Assembly (NCBI RefSeq): GCF_005671395.1
Contig: NZ_CP040428.1
Location: forward strand, 4,030,001-4,094,000
Length of the DNA stretch: 64,000 nt
From: Jejubacter calystegiae
GTDB taxonomy: Bacteria > Pseudomonadota > Gammaproteobacteria > Enterobacterales > Enterobacteriaceae
Direction: 5' to 3'
Shown here: positions 26,397 to 36,507 of the stretch, one piece after another
Layout: each line of letters starts with the position of its first letter
Position numbering within the stretch: position 1 is the first letter of the stretch
Notes under the pieces: generated by a model
What the model was told of the DNA's origin: nothing
Databases searched by the model: none
Seen by the model: only the letters and a program-made list of their open reading frames with translations
Position numbers and translations under genes: made by a program

Positions 26397-27365
26397 CTAG
26401 TCCAGCAAAATACGCCCGCCTTCATAGCGCAGCCCCGGCTCTACATCCACCGCCAGCCAGTCCGGTCCTTCCAGATCCACATAGCGCGCCTGTGGTGCCA
26501 GCGGCAGAGCCGCCGACACGGCTCGTGAAGTACAGCTGGCGCCGCCCAGCACCAGTTCGAAGCCCTGCTCCCTGGCGGCCGCAGCCAGGGCCAGCCCTTC
26601 GGTCAACCCACCGCATTTGTCGAGTTTGAGATTAATTGCTTCGTAACGCCCCGCCAGCGCCTTCAGACTGCTGCGGGTATGGCAGCTTTCATCGGCGCAG
26701 ATTGGCAATGGATGGATAAAATTCTCCAGAGCGGCATCATCCCGGGCCGACAGCGGCTGTTCCAGCAACGCGACGCCAAGATCCGCCAGTAACTGACAGC
26801 GAGCCGCCAGGCCGTCACTGTGCCAGGTTTCGCTGGCATCGACCATCAGCGTGGCCTCCGGCACCGCTTCTCGGATCGCCACCAGCCGTTCGCTGATTAG
26901 CCTGTCGTCCAGACGAATCCGGAACAGCCGGGCGCCCCGGTTATAGCGCGCCCGGGCGGCAGCGGCCATATGGGGTGGTTCATCGGGTTGCAGCGTGCTG
27001 GCATTCTCCACCGCTGAATCCAGTTGCACGCCCACATATTCCGCCAGGCTCTGTCCGGCGCGGCGGGCATCCAGATCCCAGAAGGCGCAGTCCACGGCGT
27101 TACGGGCAGCGCCTGGCGGCAGAGTCTGCTGCAGCTGCTCCCGGGTCATCCTACGTTCCAAATGGGGCAGAATACTGGCAATTTGCGCCATCACCGATGG
27201 TACACTTTCGCCAAAACGCCGCCAGGGCGCGCACTCCCCCACACCGCGCCAGCCGTCTTCTTCCATTTCCACCACCACCACTTCAGCCTCGTTGCGGCTG
27301 CCGCGGGCGGTAAACAGTGGCGTACGCAGCGGCCACACTTCACGGTACATCCTGACGGATCTCAT
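26397..27365 (-). CDS. ycjG: L-Ala-D/L-Glu epimerase homologue YcjG with altered catalytic motif
   Basis: A 322-residue enolase-superfamily protein of the muconate-lactonizing subgroup. In E. coli YcjG epimerises the L-Ala-D-Glu released from murein. Metal ligands remain visible in LMVDASETWH, LLEQPLSARDD and CADESC, and the second base region NLKLDKCGG is present. The KxK motif that supplies the first catalytic lysine (LLKVKLD in E. coli) reads LFRIRLD here, at about residues 150-156: both lysines are arginine. LVLGGASCTSR also differs from LMLGCMLCTSR. The enzyme may be inactive, slow or changed in substrate. Position next to mpaA and mppA is the usual one. Confidence 0.85.
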   Translation of the reverse strand: MRSVRMYREVWPLRTPLFTARGSRNEAEVVVVEMEEDGWRGVGECAPWRRFGESVPSVMAQIASILPHLERRMTREQLQQTLPPGAARNAVDCAFWDLDARRAGQSLAEYVGVQLDSAVENASTLQPDEPPHMAAAARARYNRGARLFRIRLDDRLISERLVAIREAVPEATLMVDASETWHSDGLAARCQLLADLGVALLEQPLSARDDAALENFIHPLPICADESCHTRSSLKALAGRYEAINLKLDKCGGLTEGLALAAAAREQGFELVLGGASCTSRAVSAALPLAPQARYVDLEGPDWLAVDVEPGLRYEGGRILLD

Positions 27366-27507
27366 TAGGGTTATTCCTGTCTGTTAGGCTATCCGGAGTA
27401 TAGCGGGCGTGCACTTTTGTGCCCCCGTCTCATATTTCTATGTTCATTAAGGTAATGTTGTCATACACTAGAGTGCTAGTTAAACATATGTAAACAGGAA
27501 GATAATT

Positions 27508-28008
27508 ATGTCCCAAACTGTTCATTTCAAGGGCGCTCCGGTTGCCGTAAATGGGGAATTCCCAAAGACCGGCAGTAAGGCACAGCCTTTCTCCCTGGTA
27601 GCGAAAGATCTTTCCGACGTTTCTCTGTCGCAGTTTGCCGGTAAGCGCAAAGTGCTGAATATTTTCCCGAGCATCGATACCGGCGTTTGCGCCGCTTCGG
27701 TCCGTGAGTTCAACAAGCGTGCGGGCCAGTTGGATAATGCTGTGGTCCTGTGCATCTCTGCCGACCTGCCTTTCGCTCAGGCGCGCTTCTGCGGTGCTGA
27801 AGGTCTGGATAATGTGGTAACGCTGTCCACCCTGCGCGATCCTGCCTTCCTGGAAAACTACGGCGTGGCGATTGCCGAAGGTCCGATGAAAGGACTGACT
27901 GCACGTGCGGTCGTGGTTCTGAACGAAAATGATGAAGTGATTTACAGCCAGCTGGTGAACGAAATCACCGAAGAGCCGGATTACGACAGCGCGCTGAAAG
28001 CGCTGTAA
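27508..28008 (+). CDS. tpx: Thiol peroxidase Tpx
   Basis: A 166-residue atypical 2-Cys peroxiredoxin that reduces hydroperoxides using thioredoxin, in the periplasm or cytoplasm. The peroxidatic cysteine is in [13 protein letters not shown] (about C61) and the resolving cysteine in QARFCGAEG (about C95). AGGAAG lies 7 bp upstream of the start. Divergent from ycjG and convergent with tyrR. Confidence 0.97.
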   Translation: MSQTVHFKGAPVAVNGEFPKTGSKAQPFSLVAKDLSDVSLSQFAGKRKVLNIFPSIDTGVCAASVREFNKRAGQLDNAVVLCISADLPFAQARFCGAEGLDNVVTLSTLRDPAFLENYGVAIAEGPMKGLTARAVVVLNENDEVIYSQLVNEITEEPDYDSALKAL

Positions 28009-28030
28009 CAGACAAGCGTCTGAATAGCAG

Positions 28031-28058
28031 ACCGGCCCCCCCAGGGGCCGGTTTTTTT
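28031..28058 (+). terminator. tpx terminator
   Basis: ACCGGCCCC-CCCA-GGGGCCGGT is followed by seven T residues, 22 bp after the tpx stop and just before the end of tyrR. Confidence 0.9.
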
Positions 28059-28062
28059 GTAC

Positions 28063-29604
28063 TTACTCTTCGCCGCGGCGCTGGCCCAGGCCGTAGTCGC
28101 GCAGCTTGTTGGCGATGGCGGTATGAGAAACCCCCAGCCGTTTTGCCAGCTTGCGAGTACTGGGATAGGAGCGATAAAGCTGCACCAGTACCGAGCGTTC
28201 GAAACGTCGGGTGATGTCGTCCAGCGAGCCGTCCAGCGCTTCGTCCCCTACGGGTAACGCGGCGGCATCGAAATCCGGCAGCGCGATATCCTGGGGGCGC
28301 AGTTCATAGCCCTGTAGCTGAGTCAGCGCCCGATAGATGGCATTTTTCAACTGACGCACGTTACCAGGCCAGCCATAGCGGGTCAGTACGCCCGCCAGTT
28401 CCGGGGAGAGCCGCGGCCGCGCCAGCCCCTGTTCATCCGCCAGGCGCGCCACGAACATTTCAGTCAGCGGCATAATATCCTGAGGACGATCGCGCAATGC
28501 GGGCAGGTTCAGGGTCAGTACGTTAAGGCGATAGTAGAGATCCTCACGGAACAATCCCTTCTGCACCAGCTCCACCAGGTTTTTCTGAGTCGCGCAGATC
28601 ACCCGCACGTCCACGTGCACTTCATGATCTTCCCCCACCCGCCGGAAGGTGCCGTCATTCAGGAAGCGCAGCAGTTTAACCTGCATGCGCGGCGACATTT
28701 CGCCGATTTCGTCCAGCAGTACCGAGCCGCCGTTGGCCTGCTCGAAAAAGCCCTTTTTGCCGGTGGCGCCGTCGCCATAAAGCTCGCTTTCCACCGCATC
28801 TTCCGGAATAGAGGCGCAGCTCAGCGCCAGCCATGGCTTGCGTGCTCTGGGGCTTGCCAGATGGCAGGCGTGCGCCAGCAGATCCTTACCGGTACCGGTA
28901 TCGCCGGTAATCAACAACGGCGCGCTCAGGGTCGCCATTTTACGCGCCTGCTCCACTACGCCGCGCATCCTGGGGCTCACCGCCACTATCTGGCTGAATG
29001 CTTCGAGATCCACATCGTCCAGCGCCTGTAGCTGGCGCCCCATCCGCGCCGTGGAGCGCAACATCACGACCGCCCCCACCAGCAGGTTATCGCCCTCTTC
29101 GCCATCGAGATAGACCGGCGTCAGCTCCATCAGGAAGTTCTGGCCATTGATCGCCACATGGCGGTTATGGGACTCGTGGGGCTCTCCTTCCAGCCAGCGC
29201 GGGAAGTTAAAACCGTCAAACAGCGTAGAGGCGCTGTGATTAATCAGTTTATCCACGCCCTGTCCAAACAGCGCGCAGCTGGCCGGATTCGCCTGTTCAA
29301 TGCGTCCTTTGAGATCCAGCGACAGTACCGGCTCCGGCAGCGACTCCAGCACCGCGCTCAGGGCGCGATGTTCACGCTCGCTGGGCATCCAGGGAACGGT
29401 ACGCACGTCCGTCACACCAGCAATACGGCGAATCTCCGCCATCAGGCTACTGAAGGAGGTGAAATCCAGGGAGGCGAAATTGAGGTAGATCTTGCCGACA
29501 GGATCGATTTCGATACCGCGCAGATCGATACTGCGTAGCACCAGCAGATCGAGCAGTTCGCGGGTCAGGCCAAGACGGTCCTGACAGATAACTTCCAGAC
29601 GCAT
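28063..29604 (-). CDS. tyrR: Aromatic amino acid regulator TyrR
   Basis: A 513-residue TyrR, the length of the E. coli protein when started at the ATG at 29604 (MRLEVICQDRLGL). Domains in order: ACT (1-70), PAS (about 80-180), sigma-54-interaction-type AAA+ core (GDTGTGKDLLAHA Walker A near 234, LLDEIGEMS Walker B) and C-terminal HTH (RKLAKRLGVSHTAIANKLR near 482-500). The core carries GAVESELY-like changes in place of GAFTGA, in line with TyrR not activating sigma-54. It controls transport and synthesis genes for Tyr, Phe and Trp. Confidence 0.96.
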   Translation of the reverse strand: MRLEVICQDRLGLTRELLDLLVLRSIDLRGIEIDPVGKIYLNFASLDFTSFSSLMAEIRRIAGVTDVRTVPWMPSEREHRALSAVLESLPEPVLSLDLKGRIEQANPASCALFGQGVDKLINHSASTLFDGFNFPRWLEGEPHESHNRHVAINGQNFLMELTPVYLDGEEGDNLLVGAVVMLRSTARMGRQLQALDDVDLEAFSQIVAVSPRMRGVVEQARKMATLSAPLLITGDTGTGKDLLAHACHLASPRARKPWLALSCASIPEDAVESELYGDGATGKKGFFEQANGGSVLLDEIGEMSPRMQVKLLRFLNDGTFRRVGEDHEVHVDVRVICATQKNLVELVQKGLFREDLYYRLNVLTLNLPALRDRPQDIMPLTEMFVARLADEQGLARPRLSPELAGVLTRYGWPGNVRQLKNAIYRALTQLQGYELRPQDIALPDFDAAALPVGDEALDGSLDDITRRFERSVLVQLYRSYPSTRKLAKRLGVSHTAIANKLRDYGLGQRRGEE

Positions 29605-29730
29605 GGGAATGACGCTCACACGAAAGCAATGATTGGATATCGGAATCATACCCCAGAAGGGGCCTCCCCAGAAGGGATCTGTCAACAAAAATTGACAGCC
29701 CGACGCAAAGCCGGGCGTTCTGGTGTAAAG

Positions 29731-30801
29731 TCAGCGGTTATCGGCGCTTTTACCCTTTCCTTTCTGCATGGTCTCTTTAAGCTGCCCCAGCAGTTCACGA
29801 CGGAAGTCACCCAACCGTGGCTTATCGTCATCCATCCACGGCAGCGGACGGCACAGCTCCATAGCCTTAATGCCCAACCTTGCGGTCAGCAGACCGGCGC
29901 CAATTCCCTGGGCGGCACGGGCAGACAGGCGAGCCGCCAGATCCTGGGACATCCAGTCCATGCCCACTTCACGCACCAGTTCACTGGCCCCGGCAAAGGC
30001 AATGTTCAGCAACACCAGGCGGAACAGACGAATGCGACTGTAGTAGCCCAGCTCAATACCGTACAGCGCGGCTATGCGATTGATCAGTCGCAGGTTACGC
30101 CAGGCGATAAACGCCATATCCACCAGCGCCAGCGGGCTGACGGCGATCATCAGGGTCGATTCGGCGGCAGAGCGGCTGATAGCGCGCCGCGCCTGGGCGT
30201 CAAGCACCGGCTGTACGATACGGGCATAGAGCGCTACTACTTCGCGATCGTTCTGGGTTTCGTGAATGGCGGCATGCCAGCGTTGCAGCGCCGGATGGCT
30301 CTGATCCAGACCGGCCTGTTGCGCCAGATTCTCGCAGAAAGCGCGACCCTTGCCGGAAGCGTGGCTGGCCAGCAACTCCCTGGCCTCGTCGCGCGCCTCG
30401 GCCCTTTGGCGCAAACGCCACAGACGCCGCCATTCCCCCGCCACCGAACCGATACCGGCAGCGATAATCAGCCCCCCGGCGGCACAACCGCCCAGCGCCG
30501 CCCAGTCCTGGCTCTGCCAGGCTTGCCATGCCCACTGCACGCCCTGAGCGACCGTGCTTACGACAAACAGGCCAATACCCAGCCCCACCATGCGGCGCCA
30601 CAGGCTGCGGCGCGGACGCAGCGCGGCTTCCACCGCCACCTCGGGCTGACCCTCTTCCGCTGCCTCCTCCTGCTCATTCAGGGCGGGCATAAATTTTTCC
30701 GCTTCCGGCTCGCTGAAGGTGCGATTTTCCCGTAGCGCTTCCGGGTTCTCTTCCGCCAGCGGTTGTGCGAAATCCCGGCGCGGTTTCAGAGAATCATTCA
30801 T
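29731..30801 (-). CDS. ycjF: YcjF, DUF697/TIGR01620 inner-membrane protein
   Basis: A 356-residue membrane protein with a charged N-terminus, two transmembrane segments (about residues 72-92 and 102-122) and the C-terminal DUF697 region. The ATG overlaps the ycjX stop (ATGA), so the pair is translated together. YcjF and YcjX are induced with the phage-shock or heat-shock response in E. coli; their molecular role is not settled. Confidence 0.92.
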   Translation of the reverse strand: MNDSLKPRRDFAQPLAEENPEALRENRTFSEPEAEKFMPALNEQEEAAEEGQPEVAVEAALRPRRSLWRRMVGLGIGLFVVSTVAQGVQWAWQAWQSQDWAALGGCAAGGLIIAAGIGSVAGEWRRLWRLRQRAEARDEARELLASHASGKGRAFCENLAQQAGLDQSHPALQRWHAAIHETQNDREVVALYARIVQPVLDAQARRAISRSAAESTLMIAVSPLALVDMAFIAWRNLRLINRIAALYGIELGYYSRIRLFRLVLLNIAFAGASELVREVGMDWMSQDLAARLSARAAQGIGAGLLTARLGIKAMELCRPLPWMDDDKPRLGDFRRELLGQLKETMQKGKGKSADNR

Positions 30802-32195
30802 CGCAGCTTGTCTCCTATTAAAAATTCCAGCGCCGCATCAAGGCGAATATGGGGCAGCGGGCTGTCCACATCCATAACCTGAGGGCGAAACTGTTCAAAA
30901 CGAAAGCCCTGCTGTTCCCAGAAGGCGGCGCCGGGCAGACGCTCCGGTACCTCGCCGGGGTAGACCGTCAGCGGCTCTCCATCGCTCAGGCGATGACCGC
31001 GCAGCGCCGGGATCTTCTCGCCATCCAACTCCACCAGGCCACTCTGGGTAGCCTGTACCGAGGCCAGCCCCAGGCAGTCCATCTCAATCCCTTCAAAGGC
31101 GGCATTCTGCCAGGCGTCCTGCACCAGTTGCTGAAGCAGCGACACCATATGAGGATGCTGATCGAGCGTCACATGGTCCGCCTTGGTGGCGGCAAACAGC
31201 AGCTTATCGATAACCGGCGAGAACATACGCCGGAACAGGGTACGCTGGCCGTAGTGGAAACTCTGCATCAGTTGCGTCAGCGCCAGACGCATATCGTTAA
31301 AGGCCTGGGGACCGCTGTTGAGCGGTTGCAGGCAATCAACCAGCACAATCTGACGATCGAAACGCAGAAAGTGGTCGCGGTAGAACCCCTTCACCACCTT
31401 GTCGCAGTAATAGTCATAGCGGGCGCGCAGCATTCCGAGATTGCTGCCTTTATCGGCCTGGGCCAATTTCGATTCGCCCCAGCCATCCACGTCCGGCCAG
31501 GGGAAGAACTGCAGCGCCGGGGCGCCGGCCATTTCACCAGGCAGTACAAAGCGTCCGGGCTGAATAAAGTGCAGCCCCTGCGCTTTGCATTTAATCAGGT
31601 AATCGCTCCAGGCCGCGGCGATGGCCGCCAACCGGTTCTCATCGGCGGGCGCTTCTGGATCCAGCCCGGCGCACAGTTCACGCCACGGGCGCGCCCATTC
31701 GGCGCGATCGCCCTGCAGCAGGCCAGTCATCTGGCGCGACCAGCTCAGATAATCCTGGGCCAGCATCGGCAGATCCAGCAGCCACTCGCCGGGGTAGTCG
31801 ACAATCTCCAGCCACAGGGTGGAGGTCTCTTTAAAGTGACGCAGCAGGGAATCATCGGAGCGGTAGCGCAGCGCCAGCCGCATTTCGCTGACGCCGCGGG
31901 TCGGCGTGGGCCAGGCCGGCGGCGAACCGTAAAGCTGGGCCAGCCCTTCATCGTAGGTAAAGCGCGGAATGCCCAGGTCACGCTGCGGCACTCTTTTTAC
32001 GCCCAGCAGACGCTCTTCGCGCGCCGCGCTCAGCAGCGGCAGACGCGCGCCGGTATGGACATTGAGTAGTTGATTAACCATCGCGGTAATAAAAGCCGTC
32101 TTGCCGCTACGGCTCAGGCCAGTCACCGCCAGACGCAGATGCCGATCCATTCCACGGTTCATCAGCGCCTGCAGTTCATTTTTTATTCTTTTCAT
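30798..32195 (-). CDS. ycjX: YcjX-like P-loop protein (DUF463)
   Basis: A 465-residue nucleoside-triphosphate-binding protein with Walker [11 protein letters not shown] (about residues 26-35) and the Walker-B-like LVDCLQP near 300. It has the size and sequence of the GTP-binding YcjX family and forms an operon with ycjF. In E. coli the ycjM-W and ompG genes lie between the psp operon and ycjX; here only ~160 bp do. Confidence 0.92.
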   Translation of the reverse strand: MKRIKNELQALMNRGMDRHLRLAVTGLSRSGKTAFITAMVNQLLNVHTGARLPLLSAAREERLLGVKRVPQRDLGIPRFTYDEGLAQLYGSPPAWPTPTRGVSEMRLALRYRSDDSLLRHFKETSTLWLEIVDYPGEWLLDLPMLAQDYLSWSRQMTGLLQGDRAEWARPWRELCAGLDPEAPADENRLAAIAAAWSDYLIKCKAQGLHFIQPGRFVLPGEMAGAPALQFFPWPDVDGWGESKLAQADKGSNLGMLRARYDYYCDKVVKGFYRDHFLRFDRQIVLVDCLQPLNSGPQAFNDMRLALTQLMQSFHYGQRTLFRRMFSPVIDKLLFAATKADHVTLDQHPHMVSLLQQLVQDAWQNAAFEGIEMDCLGLASVQATQSGLVELDGEKIPALRGHRLSDGEPLTVYPGEVPERLPGAAFWEQQGFRFEQFRPQVMDVDSPLPHIRLDAALEFLIGDKLR

Positions 32196-32354
32196 AGCAC
32201 TCCTGTGTCACCCACGCACGCTTATCCTGGTACCTTAGTTTACGCGATGGGCGCCGGTTCCTCATCTTTCCCGTGCCTGTGCGGGGGAAACCCCGGGCCT
32301 GATGGTAATCCGGAAGGCGGACGCCGCTGTCAGAACGACAGCGGCCGCGGGCGC

Positions 32355-32579
32355 TTAACGCGCCGAAAAACGACGGGATAAACGGTGAGCCAGGCGGGAA
32401 AGTAGCGGCTCCAGCGCCACCGCCAGCACCATCTTCAGCGGCCGACGGGCCACCGACTTCACTGCCCAGCCGGCAACGCCTGCCGGGCCATAACGCAGCG
32501 CGGTGAGCAGTACCAGCTTACCGGCTACCCGGGCAACGGGAGCCGCTTTACGAGCGGCGTGGTTCAAACTCGCTTTCAC
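32355..32579 (-). CDS. pspD: Phage shock protein D
   Basis: A 74-residue peripheral membrane protein with the hydrophobic segment [19 protein letters not shown] shared with E. coli PspD. I chose the GTG at 32579, 9 bp after AAGGAG, which gives the family length; the frame is open up to 32606. No pspE follows it; the next gene is ycjX. Confidence 0.88.
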   Translation of the reverse strand: MKASLNHAARKAAPVARVAGKLVLLTALRYGPAGVAGWAVKSVARRPLKMVLAVALEPLLSRLAHRLSRRFSAR

Positions 32580-32609
32580 TCTGACTTTCTCCTTACCCCG
32601 TATCACGGG

Positions 32610-32963
32610 TTAAAGTTGACGGAAACGGCTATGCAGCGTGTAAGCGTCGGAGGTAATGTAACGCTCCATCGCGCGCAGGCGCTGCTCGCCTTCGGCCAGT
32701 TCGGCGTCCACTTCATTCAGTATATGACCGCTGGACGCTTCCTGCCGATCTGCGCCTTCCGGCATGGGATCCAGCGCGAAAGTCAGAATCACATAGGCCA
32801 CGAGGGTGAAGAAAAACAGGCCAAACAACATCGATAAAATCACGATCAGACGTACCAGCTTCACCGGTACATCAAGGTATTGCGCTATCCCGGCACATAC
32901 GCCTTTCACCATACCGCGCTGTGGGATACGCCACAATTTACGCCCGGAAAAGGTCACTGCCAT
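32610..32963 (-). CDS. pspC: Phage shock protein C
   Basis: A 117-residue membrane protein with the PspC-domain start RKLWRIPQRGMVKGVCAGIA and one main transmembrane helix (about 40-64). With PspB it senses inner-membrane stress and takes PspA away from PspF. The start overlaps the pspB stop (TAATG). Confidence 0.95.
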   Translation of the reverse strand: MAVTFSGRKLWRIPQRGMVKGVCAGIAQYLDVPVKLVRLIVILSMLFGLFFFTLVAYVILTFALDPMPEGADRQEASSGHILNEVDAELAEGEQRLRAMERYITSDAYTLHSRFRQL

Positions 32964-33190
32964 TATTTGTCTCTCCAGTTCGGATGTTCAGCATCAAGAA
33001 TCTGTTCCAGCGCCTGAATGCGTTCCCGCATCCGCTGCGCGTCGTCATTCAGTTGCATCAGGCGCTGTCGTTCGCTCTGGGAGAGCTGACTCCCCCGCTC
33101 CTGGCGGTTGCTGTAGTGCAGCCAGAGCCAGATAGGGGCGACAAACAGCACAAAGATGGTCAACGGAATGGCTAAAAATAGCGCGCTCAT
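32963..33190 (-). CDS. pspB: Phage shock protein B
   Basis: A 75-residue protein with an N-terminal membrane helix (about 3-24) and a cytoplasmic coiled-coil tail ending NWRDK. It works with PspC in signalling to PspA. The stop overlaps the pspC start by one base. Confidence 0.95.
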   Translation of the reverse strand: MSALFLAIPLTIFVLFVAPIWLWLHYSNRQERGSQLSQSERQRLMQLNDDAQRMRERIQALEQILDAEHPNWRDK

Positions 33191-33242
33191 GTGTACTCCT
33201 TACCGATCAAACGCAGCGGCGCGAACCGCGCCGCATGAAAGA

Positions 33243-33911
33243 TTACTCACCGTCGCGCTGTACTTTAGCCTTTAACGCCTCCAGCTGCGCGCTGATTTCA
33301 TCATCCGCTTTCAGCTCGGAGAACTGCTGGTCGAGGCTTTTCGACTTACCGAAGCGATGGCTTTCCGCTTCTGCTTCCATATGGTCGATACGACGCTCGA
33401 AGGATTCGAAACGCGCCATGGCTTCGTCCAGTTTGCCGCTGTCCAGCTGACGGCGTACGTCACGCGAAGAGGAAGCGGCCTGATGACGCAGGGTCAGCGC
33501 CTGCTGACGGGCCCGGGTTTCGCTCAGCTTGTTTTCCAGCTCGCCAATCTCGGTCTTCATGCGATCCAGAGATTCATCCACCTGCGCGGCTTCATGCTCC
33601 AGAGAAGCGATGATTTCGGTCAGCTTCTGCTTTTCGATCAGCGCAGAGCGGGCCAGATCCTCTTTCTCTTTACGCAGCGCCAGTTCGGCTTTCTCCTGCC
33701 ATTCGGCCTGCTGAGCCGTTGCCTGCTCAATGCGGCGCGCCAGCTGTTTCTTCTCTGCCAGGGCGCGGGCCGAGGTGGAGCGAACTTCCACCAGCGTGTC
33801 TTCCATTTCCTGAATCATCAGTCGTACCAGCTTCTGCGGATCTTCCGCTTTCTCCAGCAGCGAGTTGATGTTGGCGCTCACGATATCGGCGAAACGAGAA
33901 AAAATACCCAT
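33243..33911 (-). CDS. pspA: Phage shock protein A
   Basis: A 222-residue, almost wholly coiled-coil protein of the PspA/IM30/ESCRT-III family with the amphipathic start [19 protein letters not shown]. It inhibits PspF under normal conditions and forms membrane-bound scaffolds under envelope stress. First gene of pspABCD; its sigma-54 promoter lies about 60 bp upstream. Confidence 0.97.
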   Translation of the reverse strand: MGIFSRFADIVSANINSLLEKAEDPQKLVRLMIQEMEDTLVEVRSTSARALAEKKQLARRIEQATAQQAEWQEKAELALRKEKEDLARSALIEKQKLTEIIASLEHEAAQVDESLDRMKTEIGELENKLSETRARQQALTLRHQAASSSRDVRRQLDSGKLDEAMARFESFERRIDHMEAEAESHRFGKSKSLDQQFSELKADDEISAQLEALKAKVQRDGE

Positions 33912-33968
33912 AATTCAAATCCTCAGTCATGGTTCCTGCGGGCACTGTGCCCGTCTCCCTCAGGATAT

Positions 33969-33985
33969 TGCAGAATGCGTGCCAA
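33969..33985 (-). promoter_or_regulatory. Sigma-54 promoter of pspA
   Basis: On the minus strand TTGGCACGCATTCTGCA has GG and GC ten bases apart, matching the -24/-12 consensus TGGCAC-N5-TTGCA. PspF, encoded divergently, is the expected activator. Confidence 0.88.
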
Positions 33986-34083
33986 CTTTTTAATGCATTG
34001 AAAATAAAGAAATAGTTATATTTTACCCGCCACTAAAAATCCGCTAGAGTGGTGATATTCACTAACGAGTGGTTAATTTCATC

Positions 34084-35064
34084 ATGACCGAATACAAAGA
34101 TAACCTGCTGGGCGAGGATAACCGTTTTCTGGAGATGCTGGAGCAGGTATCGCGCCTGGCGCCGCTGGACAAACCGGTACTGGTTATCGGCGAGCGCGGT
34201 ACCGGCAAGGAGCTTATCGCCAACCGTCTGCACTTTTTGTCGCGCCGCTGGCAGGGCCCTTTTATTTCGCTGAACTGCGCTGCGCTCAATGAAAACCTGC
34301 TCGATTCCGAACTGTTCGGCCACGAGGCGGGCTCCTTTACCGGCGCCAAAACCCGTCACCAGGGGCGCTTCGAGCGCGCCGACGGTGGCACCCTGTTTCT
34401 GGACGAGCTGGCCACCGCGCCGATGAGCGTTCAGGAAAAGCTGCTAAGGGTCATTGAATATGGCGAGCTGGAGCGCGTGGGGGGCAGCCAGCCTTTGCAG
34501 GTTAACGTGCGTCTGGTGTGCGCCACCAATGCCGATCTGCCACAAATGGCGGAACAGGGCAGTTTTCGCGCCGATCTGCTGGATCGTCTGGCCTTTGAAG
34601 TGGTGCGACTACCGCCATTGCGTGAACGCCAGGCCGATATCATGCTGCTGGCGGAGCAGTTCGCCATTCAGATGTGTCGGGAACTGGCGCTACCGCTGTT
34701 TCCCGGTTTTAGCGAACAGGCCCGGAATACCCTGCTGAACTACCGCTGGCCGGGCAACGTCCGGGAACTGAAAAACGTGGTGGAGCGTTCGGTATGGCGC
34801 CACGGCGCAAGCGATGAGCCGGTAGAAACCATCGTTCTGGATCCCTTCGCCCGGAACCCCGCGCCAGCGCCGGAACCAAACGCGACTGCTGACGCACTCC
34901 CGGCACTGCCACTCGACCTGCGCGACTGGCAGACTCAGCAGGAAAAAGCCCTGGTGGAAGCCAGTCTGCGTGCAGCCAAATATCACCAGAAGCAGGCCGC
35001 GCAGCTGCTGGGATTAACCTACCACCAGCTGCGGGCGCTGCTTAAGAAACATCAGCTCAGTTGA
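34084..35064 (+). CDS. pspF: PspF, sigma-54 activator of the psp operon
   Basis: A 326-residue bacterial enhancer-binding protein made of an AAA+ core and a DNA-binding domain with no receiver domain. Walker A is GERGTGKELIA, the sigma-54 contact loop is GSFTGAKTR (GAFTGA type, about residues 83-90), Walker B is TLFLDELATA, and the HTH is KQAAQLLGLTYHQLRALLK at the C-terminus. I start it at the ATG at 34084 (MTEYKDNLL), five codons into the open frame, as in E. coli. Its 3' end overlaps the convergent MFS gene by 13 bp. Confidence 0.95.
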   Translation: MTEYKDNLLGEDNRFLEMLEQVSRLAPLDKPVLVIGERGTGKELIANRLHFLSRRWQGPFISLNCAALNENLLDSELFGHEAGSFTGAKTRHQGRFERADGGTLFLDELATAPMSVQEKLLRVIEYGELERVGGSQPLQVNVRLVCATNADLPQMAEQGSFRADLLDRLAFEVVRLPPLRERQADIMLLAEQFAIQMCRELALPLFPGFSEQARNTLLNYRWPGNVRELKNVVERSVWRHGASDEPVETIVLDPFARNPAPAPEPNATADALPALPLDLRDWQTQQEKALVEASLRAAKYHQKQAAQLLGLTYHQLRALLKKHQLS

Positions 35065-36446
35065 TTGCTACGCGGCACCATCAGGAAGACCACCACTAGC
35101 GCCGCCAGGCACAGGCCGGTATTGGCCAGCAGCGCGAACTGCGCGGCACGGGCCATGCCCAACGGCAGCAGCAGCCCATAGAGCGAAGCGGAAATCGCCA
35201 GTCCGAAAGCGCCCCCCAGCGAGCTGCCCATTTTATAGAGCCCGGAGGCCACGCCCGCTTTATCGTGCGGAGCGTGGCTAACGGCGGTATCCGTAGACGG
35301 CGTGGCGTAACAGCCCAGGCCAAGACCGAACAGCACATAGCTGGCAAACACCGTGGCCACGTAGGCGGTATCCCCAAGGAAAGTACAGGAGATAAAGAAG
35401 ATGCCCAGACCGGTAAGCACCGGGCCAATCATCATCGGCAGCCGCGCGCCATAGCGCTGCAGCAGCTTTTCACCAACGCGAATCATCGCCAGTACCGTCA
35501 CCAGATAGCCCATGGTCATCAGTCCGGTCTGGAAGGCGCTGAACTGGCGCCCCTGCTGCATATAGATACTGGCGATCATCATGGTGCCGATACAGCCGTT
35601 AAGCAGCATATTGGAGATAACCGCGCCGCTGTACGCCCGGTTCGCGAACAGGGAAAAGTCGATCAACGCCTGACCGCCCCGCCGCCGCTCCGCCCGGAAA
35701 AAGCACAGCGCCGTGATCACAAAACCGGCCAGCAGTCCCAGGGTTGCCGGACTGGCCCAGCCCCAGTCGCGCCCTTTGGTGATAAACAGGTTAAGCAGCA
35801 CCAGCGCCGCCGCCAGCAGGATCAGACCCGGCAGGTCGAGACGATGACGTGCGGCCTGTTCGCTGCGATTCTCCTGTGCGCCGCGCAGCAGCAACAGCGC
35901 CAGCCCGGCGAACAGCATCGAGATAATAAAGATCCAGCGCCACCCTATACCGGTGGCGATAGCGCCCCCAACCAGCGAACAGAGACCGCTCCCTCCCCAG
36001 GAGCCGATCACCCAGAAACTGATGGCCCGCTGACGCGCCGCCCCCTGATACCAGGTTTTAATCAATGCCAGAGTGGCGGGCATGATGCAGGCAGCAGAAA
36101 GCCCCTGCACCGCACGCCCCACCAAAAACAGCGTCGATTCCTGGGCCAGCACCAGCATCAGGCTGCCCGCCAGACTTAGCCACAGCCCAAGCCGGGTCAG
36201 ACGAACCCGGCCGAAGCGATCCGCCAGCCCGCCGCAGGCCACAATAAAACAGCCGCTAAATAACGCGCTCAGACTAATGGCCAGATTCAGCGTGGCCGCC
36301 GGAATCGCCACGCTGGACTTGATATCGGGCACCACATTAATGACCGACTGGGCGAACAGCCAGAATGTCAGAACGCCCAGCACAATCCCAGCCAGCCAGC
36401 GGTCGTTACCCGCGCTGCGGGGGTGTTCCAGAGATACCGTACTCAT
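35052..36446 (-). CDS. MFS transporter of the DHA2 (14-helix) type
   Basis: A 464-residue major facilitator protein with about 14 hydrophobic segments and the motif GGLADRFGRVRLTR between helices 2 and 3, plus ARAVQGLSAACIMP (motif C-like region). The family mostly exports drugs or other small compounds. It lies in a slot between pspF and sapA that in E. coli holds the puu genes. The substrate is unknown. It follows the M20 hydrolase gene on the same strand, 61 bp apart, so the two may be co-transcribed. Confidence 0.8.
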   Translation of the reverse strand: MSTVSLEHPRSAGNDRWLAGIVLGVLTFWLFAQSVINVVPDIKSSVAIPAATLNLAISLSALFSGCFIVACGGLADRFGRVRLTRLGLWLSLAGSLMLVLAQESTLFLVGRAVQGLSAACIMPATLALIKTWYQGAARQRAISFWVIGSWGGSGLCSLVGGAIATGIGWRWIFIISMLFAGLALLLLRGAQENRSEQAARHRLDLPGLILLAAALVLLNLFITKGRDWGWASPATLGLLAGFVITALCFFRAERRRGGQALIDFSLFANRAYSGAVISNMLLNGCIGTMMIASIYMQQGRQFSAFQTGLMTMGYLVTVLAMIRVGEKLLQRYGARLPMMIGPVLTGLGIFFISCTFLGDTAYVATVFASYVLFGLGLGCYATPSTDTAVSHAPHDKAGVASGLYKMGSSLGGAFGLAISASLYGLLLPLGMARAAQFALLANTGLCLAALVVVFLMVPRSNQLS

Positions 36447-36507
36447 TTACCCTTCCCTCCATAATGGGAATCATGACCGGGGATCTGCGCCCCCTGGTCC
36501 GTCCTAT

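Noticed and set aside
30849-32069. 406-codon frame antisense to ycjX
   Set aside because: It overlaps the conserved ycjX gene completely and encodes an unlikely His/Gln-rich sequence.
32200-32354. GC-rich inverted repeats between ycjX and pspD, REP-like at first sight
   Set aside because: The sequence does not match REP/BIME consensus and is not repeated elsewhere in the window; probably a local hairpin.
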